From: Rhizobiales bacterium 24-66-13
Lineage (GTDB): Bacteria > Pseudomonadota > Alphaproteobacteria > Rhizobiales > Xanthobacteraceae
DNA: 48,658 nt
Direction: 5' to 3'
Assembly: GCA_002257205.1 (NCBI GenBank)
Contig: NCHM01000003.1
Span: 1 to 48,658 of the forward strand
Translations under genes and position numbers: made by a program
Notes under the pieces: model-generated
The model's database searches: none
The model's input: only the letters and a program-made list of their open reading frames with translations
Told to the model about the DNA's origin: nothing
Shown: positions 35,708 through 44,387 of the stretch, piece after piece
Layout of the letters: each line of letters begins with the position of its first letter
Position numbering within the stretch: the stretch's first letter is position 1

Positions 35708-35742
35708 TGTCCACGCTTGGCCAATTCGGCCAAGCGTGGACA
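35708..35742. terminator. 15-bp-stem hairpin between convergent genes
   Basis: TGTCCACGCTTGGCC (35708-35722), loop AATTC, GGCCAAGCGTGGACA (35728-35742): a perfect stem. It lies between the epimerase (+) and SDR (-) genes that point at each other. There is no T-run on either side, so termination would be structural or factor-assisted. Confidence 0.55.
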
Positions 35743-35753
35743 AGTCCCTGTGA

Positions 35754-36542
35754 TCAGACGGTCGGAACGGTCCCGCCATCGATGACAAACTCGGCGCCGT
35801 GGATCGAGGCAGCGCGATCAGAGGCCAGGTAGGCGATGAGGTCAGCGACCTCAAAAGGTTCGGCCGCACGCCCGATCGAGATCCCGCCCAGGCTGTCGAG
35901 GACGACTTGCCGCGCCTCCTCGATCGTGCCGCCATTGGCGGCCTGAATGCGCTTCAGAAGGTCTACGGAAGATTCGGTCATGATCCATCCGGGCGACACG
36001 ACGTTGACCCGCACGCCCTTCGGTCCCAGCTCCTTGGAGATCGACTTGCTGTAGGTTCTGAGCGCGGCCTTGGCGGCGGCGTAGGCGGTGGTCGCCTCGG
36101 GAAGCGGCAGGACCGACTGGATGGAGGTGACGTGCACCACCGCGCCGGCGCCCCGCTCGATCATCTGCGGAATCAGGAGGCGATCGAGACGGACCGTGGC
36201 CAGCAGGTTCAGGTTCAGTTCGGAGAGCCAGTGGTCGTCCGTTAAGACGACAAAGCCGCCGCCGGGCGTGGTCGAGCCGCCGATCACATGGGCCAGGATG
36301 TCGACGCCGCCCAGACGCTCGAGCGCCGCCTTGGCCAGGGCTTCCCCGCCTTCGGCCGTGGTCAGGTCCGCCTGGACGAACTCGACGCCGTCGATGGGCT
36401 CCAAGTTTCCGCGGGCGGAGGTGATTACTCGGGCGCCGCCAGCCAGGAAGCGGTCGACGGTGGCGCGGCCCAGACCCTTGGTGCCGCCGCTGATGAGCAC
36501 GCGCTTGCCCGCGAACTCGGTCGGATCAGCCTTGATGGTCAT
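35754..36542 (-). CDS. SDR-family oxidoreductase
   Basis: A 262-aa SDR. ISGGTKGLG at about 16-24 is the cofactor motif, the usual NNAG is replaced by HVIGG, followed by VVHVTSIQS and catalytic YAAAK, then LGPKGVRVNVVSPGWIMTESS and the ending HGAEFVIDGGTVPTV. HVIGG is common in one SDR subgroup, so not a defect. Start ATG overlaps the stop of the NTF2-like gene by 4 bases (ATGA-type), so the two are translationally coupled and probably controlled by LysR at 37000. Confidence 0.92.
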   Translation of the reverse strand: MTIKADPTEFAGKRVLISGGTKGLGRATVDRFLAGGARVITSARGNLEPIDGVEFVQADLTTAEGGEALAKAALERLGGVDILAHVIGGSTTPGGGFVVLTDDHWLSELNLNLLATVRLDRLLIPQMIERGAGAVVHVTSIQSVLPLPEATTAYAAAKAALRTYSKSISKELGPKGVRVNVVSPGWIMTESSVDLLKRIQAANGGTIEEARQVVLDSLGGISIGRAAEPFEVADLIAYLASDRAASIHGAEFVIDGGTVPTV

Positions 36543-36868
36543 GCCGTGATCTCCAAAACCTGGATCGCGTCGTTTTCGAGCATGAAGCGGTAGGTGAAGC
36601 GGATCGCCCTGCCCTTGAAGTCGCCATGGGCGGGGCCCTCGACGACCACCTGACCGTCCTCGTGCCGCACGGTGTCTGGCGTGAAAATCGCCTTCGTCCC
36701 GACCACGGCCTCTTCAAGCAACGACCTGATTGCGGCGCGCCCCCGAAAAACGGCGCCGTTGTCGCGGAGGACGGCGTCGGCTGCGAAGGGTGTCAGCATG
36801 CGGTCAACGTCCAGGCGGGCGTTTGCGGCCACATATGCGGCGATTGGGGTTGGAAGTTCGAGCGCCAT
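36539..36868 (-). CDS. SnoaL/NTF2-like protein
   Basis: A 109-aa cone-fold protein: [44 protein letters not shown], then [17 protein letters not shown]. The family includes small isomerases, hydrolases and binding proteins; no catalytic residues can be assigned. Overlaps the downstream SDR start. Divergent from the LysR gene, which starts 131 bp away. Confidence 0.87.
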   Translation of the reverse strand: MALELPTPIAAYVAANARLDVDRMLTPFAADAVLRDNGAVFRGRAAIRSLLEEAVVGTKAIFTPDTVRHEDGQVVVEGPAHGDFKGRAIRFTYRFMLENDAIQVLEITA

Positions 36869-36956
36869 TGTTCTTGTCCTGATTACTGCGGTCGCAGCCG
36901 CGGCGGCTGCAAATGCGGTTGCCAGTCAACATAGTGATGGACAGCTCACGCGATAA

Positions 36957-36999
36957 TCGGGACAATTTGAGATGTCTCATCAAGAAAGTCGGGATAATT
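36957..36999. promoter_or_regulatory. Direct repeats before the LysR gene
   Basis: TCGGGACAATT at 36957-36967 and TCGGGATAATT at 36989-36999 are 32 bp apart, three helical turns. A short palindrome GAGATGTCTC (36969-36978) lies between. Located between the divergent NTF2/SDR unit and LysR, with the second copy touching the GTG start. Likely operator half-sites on one face of the helix. Confidence 0.5.
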
Positions 37000-37920
37000 G
37001 TGCAAAGCAGCCTGACGGAATTGGACGCCGTTCTCATGGTCGCCCGCCGGGGCAAGTTCCGCACGGCTGCGCTTGAGCTCGGGGTCTCGACGACCGCGCT
37101 CAGCAATGCGGTGGGAAAGCTGGAGCACACGCTCGGAGTACGGCTCTTCAACCGGACGACGCGAAGCGTTTCCTTAACTGAGGCCGGTCAACGGTTCGTC
37201 GCGCAAGTCGCTCCTGCCGTACAGGACATTCATGAGGCGATGGAGGTTGCGCGCTCTCAACGGGCCACGCCTTCGGGCACGCTGCGCATCAACGCCTTTC
37301 CGACAGCGGCGCGGGAGATCTTCTCGTGGCTTGTCCTGCCGTTTCTCCGCATTCACCCTCAGGTTCACGTCGACATCGTCACAGAGGGTCGCCTCGTGGA
37401 TATTGTGGCGGGTGGCTTCGACCTCGGCGTCCGTAGCTCAGCTCTTGTGCCAGTCGACATGATCGCACTCCCATTGGGCGGCGCGCGGCGCAATGTCGTG
37501 GTGGGTACACCGAGCTATCTGAAAGCGCACGGGACGCCCATGGTCCCCCAGGATCTCGCCGGGCATTCCTGTCTCCGCGTCCGGCTTCCCGATGGCGCGA
37601 TCTACCGCTGGCCGTTCGAGCAGGATGGACAATCGGTCCATATAGACGTGGAGGGCGCCATTACCCTCGACGAAGCGAGCCTCGCACGCACCGCCGCCCT
37701 CGCTTCCGTCGGCCTCACCCTGGCAATGGAGTCCGACGTGCGGGACGACATCCAGGCAGGCCGCCTTGTGCGCGTGCTTGAAGACTGGACGCCCACTCTG
37801 TCGCCCTTGAGCCTCTACTATCCGAGCCGGCGCAATCCGACCGCCGCGTTCAAGGCGTTCGTCGACTTCGCGCGACGACATAGTGGAGGCAACGATGCCG
37901 CGATGCGGCCGATAGACTAA
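37000..37920 (+). CDS. LysR-family regulator (module 3)
   Basis: A 306-aa LysR protein of the same branch. [34 protein letters not shown] and [19 protein letters not shown]. Effector domain with [17 protein letters not shown] and [23 protein letters not shown] 37000 is chosen because family proteins begin a few residues before LTELDAV; the longer frame from 36913 would run through the repeat region. Probably controls the divergent NTF2/SDR pair. Confidence 0.9.
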   Translation: MQSSLTELDAVLMVARRGKFRTAALELGVSTTALSNAVGKLEHTLGVRLFNRTTRSVSLTEAGQRFVAQVAPAVQDIHEAMEVARSQRATPSGTLRINAFPTAAREIFSWLVLPFLRIHPQVHVDIVTEGRLVDIVAGGFDLGVRSSALVPVDMIALPLGGARRNVVVGTPSYLKAHGTPMVPQDLAGHSCLRVRLPDGAIYRWPFEQDGQSVHIDVEGAITLDEASLARTAALASVGLTLAMESDVRDDIQAGRLVRVLEDWTPTLSPLSLYYPSRRNPTAAFKAFVDFARRHSGGNDAAMRPID

Positions 37921-38015
37921 GGTGCGCCGCTAACGGGCTTTCGGCCGCCGCGAATTCATCGCCGATTGGCGCGATCGGATTTGTTGCGATTGCCCGGCAC
38001 GCCTATGTTCCGTCC

Positions 38016-39023
38016 ATGCGAAGCCCCCATACCTTTTCGCTGCCGACCGGCGTCTTGTCGACGCTCGGCATGCCGATTGAGCGGCTGTGCGCCCGTGCGG
38101 GCGTGTCGATGTCGAATGCGTGGGTGACGGACGAATTCTTCCAGATCTGGGCGGCGGCCGAGGAGGAGTTTCCTGACCCCCGCGCAGGCATTCGCTTTGG
38201 TGACGAAGGGATCGCGCGTGGCTACGGCGTCGGGTCGATCGTCGCCTTGCACGCGCCCGACTTTCGCAACGCGCTCGCTGCGCTCTCCCGGTACAAAAGC
38301 CTGACCTGCCCCGAATTCGTAGAGGTCGAGGTAAAAGGCGGCGAAGCCGTCGTCCGATATCGCTGGCTCCAGGCGACCGGACCGGTGCCACGCCTGCTCG
38401 TCGATATGACCATGGCCTCGCTGAACCAGCTCGCCCGGCGGGGCACCGGCGGGAAGGCCAGGCCGATCCGGCTCGAACTAACGCGGCGCGCGACCGACGA
38501 GGGGCTCCTGCGTCGCCACTTCGGTTGCCCGATCGTTTTCCGGGCCGCGAGTGACGCAATGGTGTTCGATCCCGCAGCGCTCGACGTTCCGTTTCTCACC
38601 GCGGACGGCGGCGCCTTCGCGCATGTGCTGGAGGGCCTGGAGCAGCGAATCCGTGAAGGAGAGGGCTTTCCCGCTTTTGTGGGACAGGTATGCGTCGCCA
38701 TCGCACGGCAATTGAGCGAGGGATGCGGACCGAGTGTCGCGGCGGTGGCGAAGCGCCTCAACCTCAGCGACCGCACGCTTCAACGCCGGCTCCATAAGCT
38801 CGGGACCAGCTTTCAAGGGCAGCTCGCGGGCGTCAGGCGGACCACAGCAAACCGGCTGCTCGCCACCACCGAGCTCGATGCGGTGGCCATTTCCATGCTG
38901 GTTGGCTTCGCCGAGCCCAATTCATTTGTTCGGGCCTTCCGCCGCTGGGAGCGGACAACCCCGACACGCTGGCGCGACCGACTGGCCGACGATCATCGCG
39001 TTCACAAAGGCAACCCGTCATGA
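38016..39023 (+). CDS. AraC-family regulator (arabinose-binding-domain type)
   Basis: A 335-aa regulator of the OruR/ArgR-like AraC branch. The N-terminal domain (about 10-190) has GMPIERLCARAGV, GIRFGDEGIARGYGVGSIV and ALAALSRYKSL. The C-terminal HTH is PSVAAVAKRLNLSDRTLQRRLHKLGTSFQGQL, followed by DAVAISMLVGFAEPNSFVRAFRRWERTTPTRWR. It overlaps the next gene by 4 bases (ATGA), so it is co-translated with its likely target reductase. Confidence 0.92.
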   Translation: MRSPHTFSLPTGVLSTLGMPIERLCARAGVSMSNAWVTDEFFQIWAAAEEEFPDPRAGIRFGDEGIARGYGVGSIVALHAPDFRNALAALSRYKSLTCPEFVEVEVKGGEAVVRYRWLQATGPVPRLLVDMTMASLNQLARRGTGGKARPIRLELTRRATDEGLLRRHFGCPIVFRAASDAMVFDPAALDVPFLTADGGAFAHVLEGLEQRIREGEGFPAFVGQVCVAIARQLSEGCGPSVAAVAKRLNLSDRTLQRRLHKLGTSFQGQLAGVRRTTANRLLATTELDAVAISMLVGFAEPNSFVRAFRRWERTTPTRWRDRLADDHRVHKGNPS

Positions 39024-40045
39024 ATCAGCAGCGCGTTCTTGTCACCGGCGGTTCCGGCTTCATCGCCGGGCATTGTATCCTCAAGCTTCTGGAGCAAGGC
39101 CATCTCGTCCGCTCCACCATCCGGTCGCTGGACAAGGAAGCGGCGGCGCGAGGCGTCCTCAAGGACGCGGGCATGGTTCATTCCGACGGGCTGAGCTTCG
39201 TCGCGGCCGATCTCCTCTGCGACCAGGGCTGGGCGGAGGCCGTCGCCGGCATGGATGTCGTCCTGCATGTCGCCTCGCCGGTCCAGCCCGGGCGGGTCGC
39301 GAACGAGGAGGATGTGATCGTCCCCGCGCGCGAAGGCACGCTGCGCGTGCTGCGCGCGGCCCGCGACGCGGGGGTAAAGCGGGTTGTTCTTACCTCCGCA
39401 TTCCACGCCGTGAGCTGGGGGCACCCGCATAACGACCATGTATTCACCGAAGCCGACTGGACGATTCTCGATGGGCCCGGCGTCGATGCCTACGGCAAGA
39501 GCAAGACCCTTGCCGAACGCGCGGCGTGGGATTTTCTCGCCGCCGAGGGCGGCGGCCTGGAACTGACCACGATGTTGCCGGTCGCGGTCATGGGACCGGT
39601 GATGGGCAAGGACGTATCCGGCGCAAACCACATCGTTCAGCGCATGCTCGAGGGCGCTATGCCGGTGGTCCCGAACCTCTTCATACCCGTGGTGGATGTC
39701 CGCGACGTGGCCAGCGCGCATGTCATGGCGATGGCCAACCCGGCTGCGGCCGGGGAGCGATTCCTGCTCTCCACTGGCCGAGCGCTCAGCCTGAAGGAGA
39801 TCGGTGCGATTATCCGGGCCGCGCTTGGCGATGCGGCCAAGCGGGTCCCGACGCGCGCACTCCCCGACTTCGTGGTCCGCATCGCCGCCCGCTTCAACAG
39901 CGAGATGCGTCCTTTCGTTGCCGACCTTGGCTACGCCAAGAAGACATCGAATGAGAAAGCTCAGGACGTGCTCGGCTGGACCCCGCGCGAGCCCCGCGCG
40001 GCGATCGTTGCGGCGGCGACTTCTCTGGTCGGGAGGACCCGATAG
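39020..40045 (+). CDS. Dihydroflavonol-reductase-like NAD(P)-dependent oxidoreductase
   Basis: A 341-aa extended SDR. VTGGSGFIAGHC near the N-terminus binds NADP, then VLHVASPVQPG, VVLTSAFHAVSWG, catalytic YGKSKTLAE, LPVAVMGPVMG and PVVDVRDVASAH. The layout matches dihydroflavonol/cinnamoyl-CoA-reductase-like and aldehyde reductases found in bacteria. Substrate unknown. Translationally coupled to the AraC gene upstream. Convergent with the Atu4866-like gene 28 bp away. Confidence 0.9.
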   Translation: MNQQRVLVTGGSGFIAGHCILKLLEQGHLVRSTIRSLDKEAAARGVLKDAGMVHSDGLSFVAADLLCDQGWAEAVAGMDVVLHVASPVQPGRVANEEDVIVPAREGTLRVLRAARDAGVKRVVLTSAFHAVSWGHPHNDHVFTEADWTILDGPGVDAYGKSKTLAERAAWDFLAAEGGGLELTTMLPVAVMGPVMGKDVSGANHIVQRMLEGAMPVVPNLFIPVVDVRDVASAHVMAMANPAAAGERFLLSTGRALSLKEIGAIIRAALGDAAKRVPTRALPDFVVRIAARFNSEMRPFVADLGYAKKTSNEKAQDVLGWTPREPRAAIVAAATSLVGRTR

Positions 40046-40073
40046 GCCGCCCAATCGGGCCAGCGGCGCGGCG

Positions 40074-40412
40074 TCAGGGCTTTGCCGTTGAATCCGCTCG
40101 ACGGCGCAATATCATGCCGCCGTGATGCAAGGTGTCGAGGTCCACGAAGTCGCCGTCGGCGGTGAAGCCCGTGTCGTCCCAATATTCGATATGCGTGCCG
40201 GCGACTTCATAACGGCCTTCATAGGCGCGCTCGCGTGTGCCGCGCGCCTCGACATAGCGACCATTGGGCAGGAGTTCGTGGCGGACACGACCATCGTCGG
40301 TCACCCACATGCCGGCATAGGGATGGTTCGCTTGCAATGTGGTTTCCTCAGCTTGTACGGACTGGCTCAAGAGTGTGGCGGTCATCAGGACTGCAAATGC
40401 GTGTCGCATCAT
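40074..40412 (-). CDS. Secreted Atu4866-domain protein
   Basis: A 112-aa protein with a signal peptide (HAFAVLMTATLLSQSVQAE). The mature part, HPYAGMWVTDDGRVRHELLPNGRYVEARG then YEGRYEVAGTHIEYWDDTGFTADGDF and HHGGMILRR, matches the Atu4866 family, a small lipocalin-like barrel of unknown function. Lies in line with the NTF2-like and AKR genes upstream on the same strand. Confidence 0.83.
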   Translation of the reverse strand: MMRHAFAVLMTATLLSQSVQAEETTLQANHPYAGMWVTDDGRVRHELLPNGRYVEARGTRERAYEGRYEVAGTHIEYWDDTGFTADGDFVDLDTLHHGGMILRRRADSTAKP

Positions 40413-40542
40413 CGGGCTCCCAAAAGGCGGCTGTGGTAGTGGGCCGCGCCGAACGCCGAACGGGGTGCCGCCGGGGTTTCGAGGCCGGTTGACCCGCGCG
40501 CGGCGCGCGAGGCTGGCCGTGGAACGGCCGCGCGACCTCCGG

Positions 40543-41094
40543 CTATTGCGCGCGCGGCTCGTTGTTTTCGACGACCTGCTGGTAGGCGACGAGATCCAGA
40601 AACGCCTCTGCCTCGATGACCAAGCCGTCCTTCATCCGGAACATCCAGAGGAACTGGTTGCGATACGGTGCGCCCGAGGTTGTCGTCGCCGAACCGTCGA
40701 AGCGGATGAGAACCGTGTCTCCGACGGCATAGATACTGCGCACCTCCGGTACGACCGGGGTGGCGAGACGGCTTGTCAGGGGGCGCGACGCCCGTTCGAC
40801 AAAGTCGTCCTGGCTGCGGTACGTGCCCGCCACCGGGCCAGAGCCGTGGATCGTCCAGACGACATCGGGGGCGAGCAGCGCGGCAAAGACGTAGGTGCCT
40901 TCACGCCATTTCTCGAAAGCATCGTGGACGATGGCCTTGTTTCGTCCTTCGACGGCAGTGTCATGGATCTCCGCGCCGGGGTCGGATCCTGTGATCTTGG
41001 CATGTGCCGGCGCGATGACGGCCAGGAATGCCGAGGCGATGAGCAGCCTGGGGCCCGCGCCTGCAAGGCGGGAACGCAATGAAAAGAGGGTCAT
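40543..41094 (-). CDS. Secreted NTF2-like protein
   Basis: A 183-aa protein with a signal peptide (LLIASAFLAVIAPAHA, cleavage after AHA) and an NTF2/SnoaL-like domain: NKAIVHDAFEKWREGTYVFAALLAPDVVWTIHGSGPVAGTYRS, then GDTVLIRFDGSATT and QFLWMFRMKDGLVIEAEAFLDL. Predicted periplasmic, function unknown. The AKR relic ends 43 bp upstream in the same direction. Confidence 0.85.
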   Translation of the reverse strand: MTLFSLRSRLAGAGPRLLIASAFLAVIAPAHAKITGSDPGAEIHDTAVEGRNKAIVHDAFEKWREGTYVFAALLAPDVVWTIHGSGPVAGTYRSQDDFVERASRPLTSRLATPVVPEVRSIYAVGDTVLIRFDGSATTTSGAPYRNQFLWMFRMKDGLVIEAEAFLDLVAYQQVVENNEPRAQ

Positions 41095-41136
41095 GGGATC
41101 GTTCCTTTCGTTTGCATGCGGGAGGCGATTGGTCTT

Positions 41137-42194
41137 TCAGCTGCGGCGAGCCACGGAAGCGCCGCCGAAGATGAGCTGCTGAACCAAGGGGCGTTCCACG
41201 AAGCGGACCGGGAATATCGGATCGGGTTCGCTGACCCGGTTCAGGCGATCGAGTTGCTCTGGCGACAGCGTCACTTCGAGAGCGTCCGGATTTTCCTCCG
41301 CCTGGGCGAGGGTTCGGGCGCCCATGATGGGCGACACGACCGTCGGGTTCGCGAGCGTCCACGCCAGTGCGATCTGGGACGGCGTCGATCCCACTTCCTC
41401 GGCCACCTCGCGAACTTCCTGCGCTATCTCGATCGAGCGCTCGGTGAGATGCCCCGATGAAGCGATGACGCCCTTGCGGCTGGGGGACACCGCGGTATCG
41501 CGTGAATCCCAGACATCCGCCTTGGAGTATTTGCCGGCCAGCACGCCGCCACCCAGCGGCGACCAGGGGAGTACGCCGAGCCCCATCGTTGCGGCCATCG
41601 GCATGAGCTCATGCTCGACGGTGGGCTCCACCAGGCTGTATTCGATCTGGAGCGCGACGAAGGGCGACCATCCCCGCATGGCGGCGAGTGCCTGCATTTC
41701 GGCGATCCGCCAGGCAGGCGTATTGCAGATGCCGAGATAGAGGATCTTGCCGGACCGGACGAGGTCGTCGAGGGCCCGCATCACTTCTTCCGGCGGGGTC
41801 GTCATGTCCCATCCGTGGAGGTAGAAGAGATCGATCCGGTCGGTGACGAGCTGCCTCAGACTTTGCTCGACAGACCGCACCATGTTGAGGCGATGGTTGC
41901 CGCCCGAATTGGGGTTGCCGGGCTCGCGGGCCATCGTAAACTTCGTCGCGAGAACGAGCCGCTCCCTCTTGTCGCCGACGAATTCCCCGAGGAAGCGTTC
42001 GGCCGCCCCGTTGGTGTAGTTCACCGAGGTATCGATGAAATTGCCGCCTCGATCGATGTAGAGATCGAAGATGCGGCGGGCCTCGTTACTATCCGCACCC
42101 CAGCCCCAATCCGATCCAAACTCATGGTGCCCAGGCTCAACGGCGAAACACGCAAACCCGAGCGTCCCAGCAACCTGTAGTCAGTAAGCGTCAT
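41137..42194 (-). pseudogene. Aldo/keto reductase with a single frameshift
   Basis: Starts MTLTDYRLLGRSGLRVSPLSLGTMS at 42194. Just after LGTMS the frame is lost by a one-base deletion near 42120. In the shifted frame it goes on FGSDWGWGADSNEARRIFDLYIDRGGNFIDTSVNYTNG and stays open to 41137: LATKFTMA (Lys), FYLHGWD (His), VSPIMGARTLAQ. Everything else is intact, so this is either a very young pseudogene or a sequencing error. It resembles the AKR at 45459. Divergent from LysR at 42292. Confidence 0.85.
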
Positions 42195-42273
42195 TTTGGG
42201 TCCCTCTGAATTCGCTGATCGAAAACTAGGGGCCGTCAGCCCACCGGACAACTTGCCCAATGATAACTGCGCT

Positions 42274-42290
42274 GGTAAATTCAGCTTACC
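42274..42290. promoter_or_regulatory. GGTAA-N7-TTACC dyad at the LysR start
   Basis: GGTAA at 42274-42278 and TTACC at 42286-42290 form a 17-bp inverted repeat ending 1 bp before the ATG. It lies in the divergent gap with the AKR gene. Candidate LysR autoregulatory site; no clear ribosome site is seen. Confidence 0.5.
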
Positions 42291-42291
42291 A

Positions 42292-43182
42292 ATGGCTATC
42301 GATCTCACTGGAATCTCTGTCTTTCTGGCCGTCGCGGAGAGGCGAAGCTTCCGCGCGGCCGCCGAGCACCTGGGCGTGACGCGGCCGGCGGTAAGCCAGA
42401 CCATCCGTCGCCTCGAGGATCGCCTTGGCGTCGCGCTGATCCAGCGCACGACGCGTAGCGTCAGCCTGACCGAAGTCGGTGAGCAGCTTTTCCAGCGCGT
42501 GGCGCCGGCCATCGCCGAGGTCGGCCTGGCCCTGGACGCCGCAGCGGATCAGGACAGCGCGCCGAGCGGCCTTTTGCGGCTGGCGGTGTCATCGATCGCG
42601 GAACGTTTCATCTCAGGGCCACTGCTGGCCGGCTTCGCTGACGCCAATCCGGCTGTTCAGATCGACGTGACCGTCACGGATGAGGAATTCGACATCGTGG
42701 CGGAGGGATATGATGCGGGGGTGCGGCTTGGCGAAGTGATCGACCAGGACATGATCGCCATCCCGGTGTCGGGCGAGCAGCGCCAGACCGTGGTCGCCGC
42801 ACCTGCCTATATCGAGCGGTTCGGCAAGCCTTCGCATCCGTCCGAGCTGGCGCAGCATCGCTGCATCGGCTGGCGTCCCGCGCCGCAGACAGCGCCTTAC
42901 CGCTGGGAGTTCGGCGAAGAAGGGCGTGAGTACGACGTCGCCGTCGATCCAGAGATCACCACCAATGACATGTGGCTGATGATCCGCACCGCCTGCGCGG
43001 GCGGAGGCATAACTTTCGGCATGGAGGAGACCTTCAGGCCCTATGTCTCATCCGGCCAGTTGGTGCCTCTTCTCGAAGAATTTTGCCCGCCATTTGCGGG
43101 CTTCTTTCTGTATTTCCCCAACCGGCGGAATCTTGCCCCGAAGCTTCGGGCCCTGGTCGACCACGTAAAGCGGTGGCGATAG
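42292..43182 (+). CDS. LysR-family regulator (module 4)
   Basis: A 296-aa LysR protein, same branch: GISVFLAVAERRSFRAAAEHLGVTRPAVSQTI with [19 protein letters not shown], and effector domain containing FDIVAEGYDAGVRLGE and FLYFPNRRNLAPKLRALVDH. ATG 42292 gives the usual family length; the frame upstream to 42196 is not family-like. Faces the frameshifted AKR operon. Confidence 0.92.
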   Translation: MAIDLTGISVFLAVAERRSFRAAAEHLGVTRPAVSQTIRRLEDRLGVALIQRTTRSVSLTEVGEQLFQRVAPAIAEVGLALDAAADQDSAPSGLLRLAVSSIAERFISGPLLAGFADANPAVQIDVTVTDEEFDIVAEGYDAGVRLGEVIDQDMIAIPVSGEQRQTVVAAPAYIERFGKPSHPSELAQHRCIGWRPAPQTAPYRWEFGEEGREYDVAVDPEITTNDMWLMIRTACAGGGITFGMEETFRPYVSSGQLVPLLEEFCPPFAGFFLYFPNRRNLAPKLRALVDHVKRWR

Positions 43183-43696
43183 CGCCAAGGATCTACCGGG
43201 GCGGCTCTGGCCTATTGCCGCAAGCGTCGGGACTGTTGAAGAACGGCCCACCGCGACAAGGTGCCCCGGTCGCGAGCGCGGATCCCCAGGTGCCGCAGTT
43301 CACCAAGTCGCAGCCTGTTGGGAATCATGCTGCCTTCTTTTTGGCTTCACGCACCGACGGAGACAGATACTACTCGGAACTTCCTGATATTCTGACTGTA
43401 AGCCAAGTTTGCTTCGGTCAGTGACGGTAGGGCTTCCTTGTTTACCCGTTAGCCGTATCCAGCTTCGCCCAGTACCCCACTTTCTGGTGTCGGAATTTGG
43501 TGGCGATCACAGATCTTCTTCAACGCCGTACACGTACACCATAGTCTGCGGCAAATTTAGTCATGGGTTTGAACCAAACCTGCTCGCAGAGCTCTTCCCG
43601 AGAAACTGTCTTCACCCTCTCAACCTCTATCGTACACGCAATGTGCTAGATCCCAACGATCCGGGATCAAGATGGGAGCATTGATATTGCCAGTTT
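43183..43696. other. Gene-free segment
   Basis: No protein I can recognise on either strand. A minus-strand reading with MIPNRLRLGELRHLG near 43300 is too short to assign. GC falls towards the repeat block that follows. Confidence 0.3.
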
Positions 43697-43921
43697 TGGC
43701 GGTACTTTATCCGTGCGTCAGATTCGACGTTTGCGATCTGTGCCTCTCTGCGAAGTGGCCAATAGATGCCGATAGTTCACAGAATTTTTCCAGCTAGGCT
43801 CGCCTCTGAAAACCCAGCAAAATCAAAGGGCTAGGTTTTTGACCGTACAGTTCACGGTATGCTCAGCCGCTAAAGTTATTTTTTCAAACATATCAGATGC
43901 TTGGGGCAGAAAAAAATATTC
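43697..43921. repeat. Right-end repeat set of the second segment
   Basis: TGGCGGTACTTTAT at 43697-43710, then a 25-bp element at 43762-43786 that is identical to 19801-19825, then GTTTTTGACCG...TTCACGG near 43836-43858. Order and spacing to the following att-like core match 19734-19959 within a few bases, and the block is AT-rich. Confidence 0.65.
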
Positions 43922-43933
43922 GAGTGGAAGTAG
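43922..43933 (+). other. Diverged att-like core
   Basis: GAGTGGAAGTAG matches the guaA tail core at 9 of 12 positions and is preceded by TC as in guaA. Its place right after the right-end repeat set supports it as the outer end of the second segment. Confidence 0.5.
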
Positions 43934-44387
43934 GGGGATGCGATGCCCTGGAGGGGTCCGGAGGGAAATGGCTTAGGAAAGATATAGGGCTACAGGATAG
44001 CTCATTGATCATTCGTCCTCCATTGTTGACTGCAAATCGGATTGCGTTAAGCCGTTGATTTCCACTGATGGTCACTCATCGGTCCAATTATAGCGGACCG
44101 ATTTGACGGCGCTTCCGACAGTCTCATGCAAAGATCTTGCCCGCGTTTTGAAAAGGCCGTCAGACACGAGTGCTGCCTGTGACGTTCTTTTGGCCACGGA
44201 ACCCAAGCTATCGCGCCCTACTTGCGTGCCACCGCCGCAGCGCCGTCTCCACCGACTGACGGATCGCGAGATAGAACCCGGCCATTTCCTCCAGACGATT
44301 CTGCACCCTTCCAAAAGTGACGGCGATTGCTCCACACAAGATCCCCCGCGTTCTCCCGCAACCGATGAAGCATTGGGCCACAGAAAC
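43934..44387. other. Intergenic segment with a dyad around TATAAT
   Basis: No intact gene. ATCGGTCC (44078-44085) and GGACCGAT (44095-44102) are perfect 8-bp arms around a centre that reads TATAAT on the minus strand, a possible operator/promoter. Between about 44200 and 44390 the minus strand has short protein-like pieces in shifted frames (LRENAGDLVWSNRRHFW, NRLEEMAGFYLAIRQSVETAL) that may be a decayed gene of unknown family. Confidence 0.35.
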
